Source of the DNA: Paenibacillus urinalis
GTDB lineage: Bacteria > Bacillota > Bacilli > Paenibacillales > Paenibacillaceae
Direction of reading: 5' to 3'
DNA: 12,589 nt
NCBI RefSeq assembly: GCF_028747985.1
Contig: NZ_CP118111.1
Location: 1 to 12,589, forward strand
This document shows positions 1 through 6,125 of this stretch, piece after piece. Positions within the stretch are counted from its first letter, which is position 1. Every line of letters begins with the position of its first letter. Made by a program: the position numbers and the translations under genes. The notes under the pieces were generated by a model that did no database searches, was not told the origin of the DNA, and was given only the letters and a program-made list of their open reading frames with translations.

Positions 1-49
1 TTATTCTTTATAATGAATAATGTTTATAAAATTTCTTATCGGATTACTC
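1..49. repeat. Unit of AT-rich palindrome array (left window edge)
   Basis: TTATTC (1-6) and GAATAA (15-20) form a palindrome with an 8-nt centre. It is followed by TGTTTATAAAAT (21-32) and then GATTACTC (42-49). The same order (palindrome, TGTTTTAAAAT, GATTACTC) occurs at 12537-12579 at the other end of the window, so this is probably the continuation of that array across a circular junction. Seen directly: the shared motifs. Inferred: circularity. Confidence 0.6.
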
Positions 50-163
50 AGATTAATTTTTCACCATTTTTAGGAAATTTTTCAGAAAATGACCGACCGA
101 GCCCGAAAACGCTCATTTTACTTGGTTTTCTCTGCTGCCGCAGCGTGATTTTCGGGAAAAACC

Positions 164-211
164 AAACAAGCCCGATTTTGCGAACATTTGTTCGCAAAAT
201 CGGGCTTGTTT
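164..211 (-). terminator. Strong bidirectional intrinsic terminator after the recombinase gene
   Basis: This is a perfect 22-bp inverted repeat (164-185 and 190-211) with a 4-nt loop. It abuts the TAA stop of the recombinase gene (212-214). On the minus strand the stem runs into a T-rich tail; on the plus strand it is also followed by T residues, so it may work in both directions. A larger imperfect hairpin of related sequence (CCCGAAAA/TTTTCGGG arms) lies just beyond, at about 101-156. Confidence 0.9.
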
Positions 212-1654
212 TTAGCCGTTGTCGTACGGATTGACGCTCGACGTTCGATTGTGACCCAAAACTTGTGCCATATATGCTTTAATGAGCATTTTATCGGACA
301 TTGCGAGCAGCTTTTCACGCGTAAAAAGAGGTTCTTTAACAGTGTTATCTATCACCTTGTAAGGGCGACTTTTGCCTTTTTCGTCTTTGCGGTAACGGAT
401 CTCTACTTTATTGACGATTGGATTTAGTGGCATATTGCCGTTTTTGTCCTTAATGCTAACGTGCGCCATCGTACGATCAGCGAGTTCTTCGCGGGTTAAT
501 CGTCCACTTTTGACTTCGCGTCTAATGTATTCATTGTTTGCTTTGCGGAAGTCATGCAAAGCGGAATAGCCAACTTTACCCGAAGCACACGCATCTTTTA
601 TGATGTTGCGTACGTCCGTTTCGTTCATTTTAGAGCCCCAAATCCGCGTTTCTTTATTGTTTCCGGCAATGCCACTATCCCAAATGTCTCTCAGCGTTTC
701 CATTGTTTTTTCCGGAAGTTCAATAAAACGGATTCGCCCGTTTTTATTTTGGTTGTCATCGTCCAGGTAGACGCGATTAGATCCAAAATCGAGCTGCCGC
801 CACTTGATACCAAGTACTTCGTCCGCACGCGGCGCGCCGTAAGTGAACACTTCGACCAGCGCTTGTTCGCGAGGTGAAAACAATTTACCCGCGTGTTTAG
901 CGATAATTTGAGCTTCACGCAACGTATAACCGTTTTGCGGTTTTTGTTTTTTATTTTCCGATTCATCTTCTTTTGCTGGAATCGTTTTGCCGCGTCGGTA
1001 ATCTTCTTTTTTATATAAAAATCGATTTTCGTAAAGCGATTTATCCGATAATAGACCAGACATATCCACATTAAAACCGCGATCCGAATTTCCGATTTCA
1101 ACGAGTTTTTTTATACCGCTCATGTAACTGCCAATTGTTTTAGCCGAGCTGTTTTTACTGATATGGGACTCTAAAAACGATCCTAAAATGGTTGGATTGT
1201 CCAATTCTTCGAGCGTTTTTACACCAAAATTTTCGTAAGCGAATTTTAAGAACGTGTCCACGCGTTTGCGGTACGTTTTCCACGTATCCGTCGAATGCAC
1301 GCCCGCCACCCGCAATTCTCCAGGCGTAGCGATATCGCTTTTCGTGCCTTTGCTGTACTCGGTGCCATCGTGATGGTTCGATTCTTTATGTCCGATACGC
1401 GAATTTGCGATAAATAGGTCATCAGCTTGTTTTTTGAGATTGAAGAGCTCGGCACGTTCATTCGATGTCATGTGACCGAGTTTTCGCTGTACCTTCGATT
1501 TTTTGACCGGTTTTTCGCCGCTCGCCGCCATCTCTGCTTTTTTCTTTTTCGAAAGCTTCTCTTTTTTATTTCCGCTGTAGTGCTTGCCCCCAAAATTGCT
1601 GCGTCTTTCATACGATTGCTTCAGTTTTGCTTGTTCTTCAGGACTTAACGCCAT
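212..1654 (-). CDS. Tyrosine recombinase/integrase with a long catalytic-domain insert
   Basis: 480 aa from the ATG at 1654. I prefer this to the in-frame GTG at 1663, because GAAGGTGATC, a close match to the anti-Shine-Dalgarno complement, covers that GTG and lies 6 nt before the ATG. Residues below are numbered from the GTG form (483 aa; subtract 3). The first ~100 residues are basic and low-complexity. A core-binding, SAM-like helical region spans about 120-195. The catalytic domain has Arg279 (GAPRADE), a likely beta-hairpin Lys near 308, HDFR at 370-373, LGH at 469-471 and nucleophile Tyr480, three residues from the end. All five expected catalytic positions are present, so it is probably active in cutting and rejoining DNA through a 3'-phosphotyrosine link. 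Oddity: HxxR and LGH are ~98 residues apart instead of the usual ~22-25. Role is inferred: plasmid multimer resolution, integration, or recombination at the palindromes upstream. Subfamily not recognised. Confidence 0.85.
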   Translation of the reverse strand: MALSPEEQAKLKQSYERRSNFGGKHYSGNKKEKLSKKKKAEMAASGEKPVKKSKVQRKLGHMTSNERAELFNLKKQADDLFIANSRIGHKESNHHDGTEYSKGTKSDIATPGELRVAGVHSTDTWKTYRKRVDTFLKFAYENFGVKTLEELDNPTILGSFLESHISKNSSAKTIGSYMSGIKKLVEIGNSDRGFNVDMSGLLSDKSLYENRFLYKKEDYRRGKTIPAKEDESENKKQKPQNGYTLREAQIIAKHAGKLFSPREQALVEVFTYGAPRADEVLGIKWRQLDFGSNRVYLDDDNQNKNGRIRFIELPEKTMETLRDIWDSGIAGNNKETRIWGSKMNETDVRNIIKDACASGKVGYSALHDFRKANNEYIRREVKSGRLTREELADRTMAHVSIKDKNGNMPLNPIVNKVEIRYRKDEKGKSRPYKVIDNTVKEPLFTREKLLAMSDKMLIKAYMAQVLGHNRTSSVNPYDNG

Positions 1655-1783
1655 GTTGATCACCTTCCCTCACGCTTCCAGTATAATCCAATTTTTCATT
1701 TTGGGGAGAAAAAAGCCCTACAAAGCGAAAAACCCGAGAAGCCGCGCCCCGTGGGCGATTGAAAGGCAGCTCGGGCTTTGCCC
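1655..1783 (-). promoter_or_regulatory. Recombinase upstream region with a terminator-like hairpin
   Basis: Read on the minus strand, TATACT about 30 nt before the start is a plausible -10 box, but I see no good -35. Further upstream, CCCGAG and CTCGGG (plus 1733-1738 and 1770-1775) close a GC-rich hairpin followed on the minus strand by TTTTT. That is the form of an intrinsic terminator reading toward the recombinase, and could shield it from transcription entering through the GC-rich region. Activity is inferred. Confidence 0.45.
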
Positions 1784-2100
1784 TCGCTCTACCTCTATGA
1801 ATAGAGGTAGAGCGATCGAAGGACACGCCCAGTCGCTTTGCGACTGGGCTAAAGGCACGTGCCTGCGTCATCCGCGTCGTCCGTCACTCGGCGCGTTCGT
1901 GACGACAGTCACGAACGCGCACTCGTGACGTCCTAGCGGACGCCACAAGCACGCTAGAGCATGCCGCAAGCACTTCGTTCGCCCATGTCATCGCCAGGCA
2001 TGTGCAGCAACTGCTGCACGCCTGACAATGACCGGCGATCGAAGGCGGCACAAAGACGAAGCCCCGCACAACGCAAAAAGGCACCCAGCATTTGCTGCAT
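1784..2100. repeat. GC-rich cluster of palindromes, gene-free
   Basis: Consecutive dyads are: 1784-1798/1801-1815 (perfect 15-bp arms, 2-nt centre); 1827-1836/1840-1849 (10-bp arms, TTT loop); 1853-1864 (AGGCACGTGCCT, perfect); 1891-1903/1908-1920 (perfect 13-bp arms, 4-nt loop); CTAGCG/CGCTAG at 1933-1938/1952-1957; 1995-2009/2012-2024 (13 paired positions with a 2-nt bulge); CAGCA/TGCTG at 2089-2100. Direct repeats also occur: GCGATCGAAGG at 1812 and 2035, and GCC(A/G)CAAGCAC at 1942 and 1963. Short ORFs here have no convincing start or protein-like composition. The base composition is clearly richer in G+C than the flanks, suggesting separate ancestry. It could be a recombination site for the adjacent recombinase, an origin of transfer, a single-strand origin, or a structured RNA; the sequence does not decide. 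Confidence 0.7.
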
Positions 2101-2784
2101 CCCGTTAGACAAACTATTTTGTTTTTCCCGTCCCCCCCAGGAACTCCATTTGTTACTCGCTACAACAAGTGTCAATTTAATGACATCCCTTAGTTCATTG
2201 GAGCGATAGAAATCATCGACTTACCCAATACAAGTCCACAGAGGGTTTTGCGGCGTTGCAACCGCGATTTAAAGCGTGACTGACTGACCTCGACAACAAC
2301 AATCCTTGCGTATTTCTCATTTTCCGTTATAGCTATTTCACACCCGAAAGTTTGGCTGCCCTGCACACATCCTGATTCCTTCGCCCAGGTCAATGCGTGC
2401 TGCTTGCGCTTTAACAAGTGTTTTTCGTTCTGGATCTCAACCTACTTCATTCCAAATTCTTAGAATCTTTGCATATTTCACTGCTAAACGTATGCCGCAA
2501 AATGAGGGTTCATGCATGTTGGACACTCCTTTTCCTTCAATTTTTTTTGGTTTGAGCTTCACCTAAGGATCAGCTTCTGGTTATTTTTAAAAATCTGTTG
2601 TCTTAACGTCAAAATAACCAAAATGCAGGACGCGAAAAAATGCTGGCATCCCATATCTTGGTTATCTTTGGTCTCAATATCCGAAAAATCTGGATTTCTC
2701 GCGGATTTTGAGCACATGGATATATAATAATTATACCATTTATACACCTATTTTGTGGTAATACAACCATAATTTTCCACTAAT
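2101..2784. other. Gene-free stretch with weak promoter signals for the 378-aa gene
   Basis: No convincing gene was found. A minus-strand ORF of 75 codons (2190-2417, TTG start, no clear ribosome binding site) has fairly protein-like composition and could be a gene remnant. Near the right end are possible operator dyads: ATAACCA/TGGTTAT (about 2613-2665) and AAAATC/GATTTT (2685-2690/2704-2709). These are followed by TTGAGC (2708-2713) and AT-rich -10-like boxes (TATAAT at 2723, TTATAC at 2731) before the downstream plus-strand gene. Only TTGAGC with a box near 2731 has normal spacing. Confidence 0.4.
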
Positions 2785-2802
2785 ATGAAAGGAGTGAATT
2801 TT

Positions 2803-3939
2803 ATGATCAAAAATACCAAGCATTATCCGCCGCTTATCGTGCGGAAAAAACCTATTGATGACCCCGCACTCGTTCGTGCGACCGGCATCGGCGACTATAA
2901 CCGTGATGGATTTAAACCCTATTTTGACGAAAACGATCCGCATACCCTGGTTGTCCCAACGATTGCGATTAGCGAAAAACTGATTTTAAACTACTTTTCA
3001 GCGCCCATTCGCGGCAAAAACGTTGTGATCAACGGCGGTTATCGCAATCTCATCGAAGTAGAAATGAGTTACAAGACCGGCGCGATCCGCAAAATCGAAC
3101 GCATTTTTAAAATTGAGATCCAAAAAGAAAACGATAATCAGCACCCGCATCCCATTGAATTTTACCGGCAAGAAATCAAGCTACGTTTTGATGCATCTCC
3201 TGACGTTTGGCGCTGGATTATCGTTTCGGATTCACTTGAAAAACCGAACAAAAATAAAAACGAAACGACCGAAAACGAAAAACAAAACCGCCGGAACATG
3301 ACCCCGGAAGAACTTTGGGAAAGTATCTATGAAGAACAAGAGGAAGAGCAAAAATCGATCCTGGTCAATGAGATAAACGTGGCGTTTGAGAGCGTTTTTG
3401 ACGCGGTTTTAACGACCAAAGAGGGCGAAGCCTATTCAGATACATTAGACCGAAGCGAAAACGTGATTTTAGCCGTTGCAGCCTACGTACAGAAGGAATT
3501 TGATTTCGGTTACATCGATGCAGCGCAACATAAGCTGTTTTGCGACGAGATCCAGGAGAGCAAAGAAAAATTAGCTGCCGCACGTTTGTACCTGCAGCAA
3601 ACGCCAAAATACCATATTCGCCCTACAATCCAAGATGAACGGCACATGCTGCACCAGGATGCCAGCCTTTTTAAGACTGGCAATCATTTTATGGACAAGC
3701 TGCGCGAGAGCATCGAGCGTATGATAACCAAGCCCGCCTATTACGTGGATATTAACGCCTGGGAGATTTACCCCAATGTCGCCGAATACTATGCCCAAAA
3801 ACAATTTTCAGCCGTGACGCGCAACGCTTCAACGCGCCGAGAACAAAAAGCCGAACTGCTTAAAAAAGCGAAAATTGCCTATGATGCTGAAATTGCTGCA
3901 GGCAAAAAAGCCAAAACAATTAAGCGCATAAATATTTAA
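2803..3939 (+). CDS. Uncharacterised 378-aa plasmid protein
   Basis: The start is the ATG at 2803, preceded by AAAGGAG with 8 nt spacing. An in-frame ATG at 2785 overlaps that ribosome binding site and is unlikely. I do not recognise a family. The protein is soluble-looking, with no signal peptide or membrane segment. An N-terminal region (1-135) is rich in predicted beta structure with conserved-looking aromatic residues (EFYRQEIKLRFD, DVWRWIIV). A Lys/Asn/Glu-rich linker (about 145-165) leads to an acidic, helical C-terminal half (EELWESIYEEQEEEQ onward), ending in a basic helix (KKAKIAYDAEIAAGKKAKTIKRINI region). It is one of only three plus-strand genes, and the other two belong to the inserted transposon. 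Its TAA overlaps the ancestral stop of the convergent disrupted gene (3936-3938). Two-domain architecture is my reading of composition, not a match. Confidence 0.7.
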   Translation: MIKNTKHYPPLIVRKKPIDDPALVRATGIGDYNRDGFKPYFDENDPHTLVVPTIAISEKLILNYFSAPIRGKNVVINGGYRNLIEVEMSYKTGAIRKIERIFKIEIQKENDNQHPHPIEFYRQEIKLRFDASPDVWRWIIVSDSLEKPNKNKNETTENEKQNRRNMTPEELWESIYEEQEEEQKSILVNEINVAFESVFDAVLTTKEGEAYSDTLDRSENVILAVAAYVQKEFDFGYIDAAQHKLFCDEIQESKEKLAAARLYLQQTPKYHIRPTIQDERHMLHQDASLFKTGNHFMDKLRESIERMITKPAYYVDINAWEIYPNVAEYYAQKQFSAVTRNASTRREQKAELLKKAKIAYDAEIAAGKKAKTIKRINI

Positions 3940-3995
3940 GCAGCTATCGCGCCTTCGGCTTGCTGAAGGTCTACAAAAAAGTGAATATCGTCTTT
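3936..3995 (-). pseudogene. Severed 3' end of the coiled-coil gene (continues at 5417)
   Basis: If the 3996-5411 element and one TCTTT copy are removed, the minus-strand ORF at 5405-5869 runs on without a frameshift. The lysine shared at the junction is followed by DDIHFFVDLQQAEGAIAA, and translation stops at TAA (3936-3938). The open frame across the junction supports the view that these 60 bases were the original C-terminal codons. The reconstructed stop overlaps the stop of the convergent 378-aa gene by two bases. Confidence 0.7.
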
Positions 3996-4033
3996 GGGGT
4001 AGAGTCCTGAAAATGCGGATTTACAACGGTAAT
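3996..4033 (+). repeat. Left terminal inverted repeat (38 bp)
   Basis: It matches the reverse complement of 5374-5411 at 33 of 38 positions. Mismatches are at positions 8, 12, 13, 15 and 38 of the repeat; the block from position 16 to 37 is identical in both ends. Confidence 0.9.
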
Positions 4034-4186
4034 GTAATTTTCACCCATAAATAAAGCCGATTTTAAGAAATCGACTGTTGAACTAAAGCTCCCTTTACTT
4101 TAAGTACATTTCTTCACAATCTTTAGATTAATTTATTGGATTATTTTTATGTGAAAGAGTGATATTAAATAAGAGCTTTAATTCGA
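4034..4186. other. Left non-coding arm of the transposon
   Basis: About 150 AT-rich bases between the left inverted repeat and the tetR promoter. I see no gene. A short dyad GCCGATTT/AAATCGAC-like (about 4056-4074) is the only structure. No clear resolution site was found. Confidence 0.4.
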
Positions 4187-4216
4187 TTGACAAAAAAACC
4201 GTCCAGAAGGTATATT
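4187..4216 (+). promoter_or_regulatory. Promoter of the tetR-SMR operon
   Basis: TTGACA (4187-4192, consensus -35) and TATATT (4211-4216) are separated by 18 nt. The -10 overlaps an AT dyad (TATATTATAT, 4211-4220), a plausible operator for autorepression by the TetR protein, as is usual for this regulator family. The operator role is inferred. Confidence 0.75.
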
Positions 4217-4243
4217 ATATGTATCTAAGTTATGGAGGTTATT

Positions 4244-4795
4244 ATGTCTATTTCAAAGCATGCTAATAAGAAAAAAAATATATTGATTGCTGCATCTGAA
4301 ATTGTAAAAGAAGAAGGAGTTGTCAAACTCACATTAGAGGCAGTCGCCCAAAGAGCTGGCGTGAGTAAAGGTGGATTATTATACCATTTTCCTAGCAAGG
4401 AAGCATTAATTAAAGGAATGGTGGAAGATTGGACAAATAATTATTTCGAATGCATTAATACGTTAGTTAATAACGACGATGATAACGCAATAGGAAAATG
4501 GAATAGGGCTTATCTTAAATCTACATTTTCCGATTTAGAAAACAATAATCTAAATTCCGCACTAATGGCTGCTATGTTTATTAATCCAGATTTATTAGAT
4601 GAATTCCGGCAGAGATACGATATTTTGCATACAAAGTTAATAACTGATGGAATTGATCCTGTCAAAATAACAATTACAAGATTATCCATAGATGGTCTTT
4701 GGTTTTCAGAAATATTTGGAATGGCACCATTAAATGAAGAACTAAAAACACAAGTTTTTGATGAACTAATAAACATGATTCAGGAGGACGAATAA
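4244..4795 (+). CDS. TetR-family repressor of the efflux operon
   Basis: 183 aa from the ATG at 4244, preceded by GGAGG with 5 nt spacing. An upstream in-frame ATG (4232) overlaps that site and is rejected. The N-terminal TetR DNA-binding domain is clear: helices over residues 7-50, with AVAQRAGVSKGGLLYHFPSKEALI containing the recognition helix and the typical Y-H-F motif. The C-terminal ligand-binding and dimerisation part (about 55-183) is shorter than in many TetR proteins. Its stop shares one base with the start of the SMR gene and its 3' end contains that gene's AGGAGGA site, so the two are translationally coupled. By family knowledge and context, it probably represses this promoter and releases it when a cationic drug or biocide binds. 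The ligand is not shown by sequence. Confidence 0.9.
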   Translation: MSISKHANKKKNILIAASEIVKEEGVVKLTLEAVAQRAGVSKGGLLYHFPSKEALIKGMVEDWTNNYFECINTLVNNDDDNAIGKWNRAYLKSTFSDLENNNLNSALMAAMFINPDLLDEFRQRYDILHTKLITDGIDPVKITITRLSIDGLWFSEIFGMAPLNEELKTQVFDELINMIQEDE

Positions 4796-5172
4796 TGTCA
4801 TATCTATATTTAGCACTTGCAATAGTGGGGGAGATTATTGGCTCTTCCCTATTAAAAGCATCTGAAGGCTTTTCAAAACTCTATCCTACAATAGGGGTAA
4901 TAATAGCAATCGTTGGTTGTTTTTTCTTTTTATCCTTGTCGCTAAAAACAATCCCCTTAAACACTGCATATGCATTATGGGCAGGTTTAGGACTTGTTTT
5001 GACTACAGTAATTTCAGTTTTAGTTTGGAAGGAAAAAATTAACATGGCTAGCATTGCAGGAATAACACTGATTGTTGTAGGAGTTGTAATATTGAATTTG
5101 TTTGGACCAGGACATGGAGAATCTGGTCATGAAGCAAGCGAAACTATTACAATGAATGAGACAATGGAATAA
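4795..5172 (+). CDS. SMR-family multidrug/quaternary ammonium efflux pump (QacH/EmrE-like)
   Basis: 125 aa with four hydrophobic segments (about 3-22, 30-50, 57-77, 84-104), the layout of small multidrug resistance proteins. These work as membrane dimers exchanging protons for lipophilic cations. Glu13 in AIVGEIIG corresponds to the essential Glu14 of EmrE. The LNTAYALWAGLGLVLT motif in the third segment and the VWKE loop are typical. The C-terminal tail after residue 104 is longer than usual and rich in His, Gly and Glu (GPGHGESGHEASE); its role is unknown. Pairing with an adjacent tetR resembles qacH operons described in Gram-positive bacteria. Likely outcome: reduced susceptibility to quaternary ammonium biocides or dyes. 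Substrate range is inferred. It follows tetR with a 1-base overlap. Confidence 0.92.
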   Translation: MSYLYLALAIVGEIIGSSLLKASEGFSKLYPTIGVIIAIVGCFFFLSLSLKTIPLNTAYALWAGLGLVLTTVISVLVWKEKINMASIAGITLIVVGVVILNLFGPGHGESGHEASETITMNETME

Positions 5173-5178
5173 CACATA

Positions 5179-5212
5179 AAAAAGTCCTTCTTAATAAAGA
5201 GAAGGACTTTTT
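5179..5212 (+). terminator. Intrinsic terminator of the efflux operon
   Basis: 13-bp perfect stem (5179-5191 with 5200-5212), 8-nt loop, A-run on the left and T-run on the right. It sits 6 nt after the SMR stop codon. Confidence 0.92.
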
Positions 5213-5373
5213 AGCTTAATTAAGGGTATTTTTTGAAGTCCTTATTCAACAAACCTGCGTACGTTAGTTTAAGTGTATCACTTCACAATTCCAATAGAGT
5301 AGAGTTTATTGAGACATAATGAAATTAGCGTTTTAAATGACTTCTGACTGTCTCATAAGACTTGTATCAAATG
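5213..5373. other. Right non-coding arm of the transposon
   Basis: No gene seen. TGAGACA (5310-5316) and TGTCTCA (5349-5355) form a spaced dyad, which could be a leftover of a resolvase or transposase binding region of the parent transposon. Otherwise featureless. Confidence 0.35.
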
Positions 5374-5411
5374 CTTACCGTTGTAAATCCGCATTTCCCT
5401 GACGCTACCCC
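5374..5411 (-). repeat. Right terminal inverted repeat (38 bp)
   Basis: Reverse complement partner of 3996-4033. It is closer than the left end to the Tn1546/Tn5422-type end as I remember it (GGGGTAGCGTCAGG). Its TAG supplies the present stop codon of the interrupted minus-strand gene. Confidence 0.9.
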
Positions 5412-5869
5412 TCTTTAAAAACAGAAAACTCCTTGCTGATCTGCACGAGTTTTTCCTTCAATTTTCCGTTCTCTGATTTCAATTCCCGATTCTCATTTTG
5501 GTAAGACCGGTTCTCGATTTTTAGAGTGTCCACCTCTTGTTTTAACTGCTTTTTCTCCTTCAACTGGTCATTGTATTTATTAACGAGTCCATTGTACTTC
5601 TCTATCAAGTCTCCATAGTTCTTTACAATGTCTGTTTGCTTCACTTTTTGCAGTGCTTTTTTCTCTGCTAATGAGTCTAAATTCTCCTCAATATCCTTGT
5701 AATAATAGCGAATTTTATCTTGTCCAATTTGCATATCAGCTTTCAGCTGCGCACTCTGCAGAAATGAATCGTTCGATTCGTTTGCTGGGTTCGGATCCTT
5801 CACAAAACGGAAAGAAAGAGAACATTTCAGGATTCGGCTCTTTTCTCTTCCACGTTGGAGGAAATTCAT
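5405..5869 (-). pseudogene. Coiled-coil protein gene cut by the transposon
   Basis: The ORF has 154 codons to the TAG inside the transposon's right end. From about residue 60 to the end it is a strongly predicted coiled coil (KYNGLVNKYNDQLKEKK, KIENRSYQNENRELKSEN). The last two residues (EG) come from the transposon; the original end lies at 3936-3995. The 5' end is also doubtful. The ATG at 5869 has no ribosome binding site and lies 6 bases from the boundary of the 104-bp repeat, so the gene may be truncated there by an older recombination. Translation could instead begin internally (for example ATG near residue 43). Similar coiled coils end some MobV/Pre relaxases and other plasmid proteins, but no catalytic domain remains, so function is unknown. 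Confidence 0.65.
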
Positions 5870-5874
5870 AGATG

Positions 5875-5978
5875 AAGTGCGCTAAGCCCACCAACAACAA
5901 AGACCACCCCACCATTTCAATATCATTCTGCATCTAATCTTAAATACAAAAAAAGCAACCAGGTTTCCCTGACTGCTC
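5875..5978 (-). repeat. 104-bp direct repeat, copy 1
   Basis: About 94% identical to 8231-8333 by eye (five substitutions and a one-base indel in an A-run). On the minus strand both copies hold a terminator followed by a start ATG encoding MQNDIEMV-W-LLL-GLAHF. Homology stops exactly after the GCGCACTT, and a different sequence follows in each copy. Here the frame continues to a stop at 5736 with no recognisable protein. Confidence 0.9.
5948..5977 (-). terminator. Terminator at the end of replicon module 2
   Basis: On the minus strand, AGCAGTCAGG and CCTGGTTGCT form a 10-bp stem with two G-U pairs and a GAAA tetraloop, followed by seven T residues. It would end transcripts coming from the rep gene at 6126-7670. 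Confidence 0.8.
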
Positions 5979-5984
5979 TCTCCA

Positions 5985-6125
5985 TAAATTTTAGTATAAA
6001 TAAGTGCTCTGTTCTAATGTTCATATTTATCTATATATCTTAATTGGTTTCTTGTACTAACAAAAAAAACGTCTTTTATGGGTTTTTTTTTGAACACGCA
6101 CATTTGAACATAAAAATAAGAACGA
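5985..6125 (-). other. Putative replication origin region of module 2
   Basis: AT-rich gene-free DNA immediately downstream of rep. It shares AATAAGT and a TTATCTATATATCTT block (6027-6041) with the region after the other rep gene. In Inc18 plasmids such as pAMbeta1 and pIP501, the origin lies directly downstream of rep; by analogy this may be the origin. No perfect DnaA box is present. A7/T8-type runs at 6061-6093 may form a weak terminator. Confidence 0.4.

Larger units (their letters stand above)
3996..5411 (+). mobile_element. Non-autonomous Tn3-family element carrying tetR and an SMR pump
   Basis: A 1416-bp unit is bounded by 38-bp imperfect inverted repeats starting GGGGTAG and flanked by an exact 5-bp duplication, TCTTT (3991-3995 and 5412-5416). 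Inverted repeats of ~38 bp beginning GGGG and a 5-bp duplication are hallmarks of the Tn3 family. From memory, the sequence GGGGTAGCGTCAG...ATGCGGATTTACAACG is that of Tn1546/Tn5422-type ends. No transposase or resolvase is inside, so movement would need a related transposase in trans. Cargo is a two-gene efflux operon with its own promoter and terminator. The intact duplication points to simple transposition and a fairly recent insertion. It disrupts the coiled-coil gene on the minus strand. Confidence 0.9.

Noticed and set aside
1733..2100. CRISPR array in the palindromic region.
   Set aside because: Dyads differ in sequence and length, there is no constant repeat with regular spacers, and no cas gene is present.
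1638..2209. Several overlapping short ORFs in the GC-rich region.
   Set aside because: They lie in palindromic DNA on both strands, have no convincing ribosome binding sites, and their composition reflects the repeats.
2190..2417. 75-codon minus-strand ORF as a gene.
   Set aside because: Composition is fairly protein-like, but it begins with TTG without a ribosome site and matches nothing I recognise; noted only as a possible remnant.
5736..5933. 65-codon minus-strand ORF starting MQNDIEMV in repeat copy 1.
   Set aside because: Only the first ~20 residues are shared with the other copy. The rest is out of frame with the coiled-coil gene and unlike any family, so it is probably not a functional protein.
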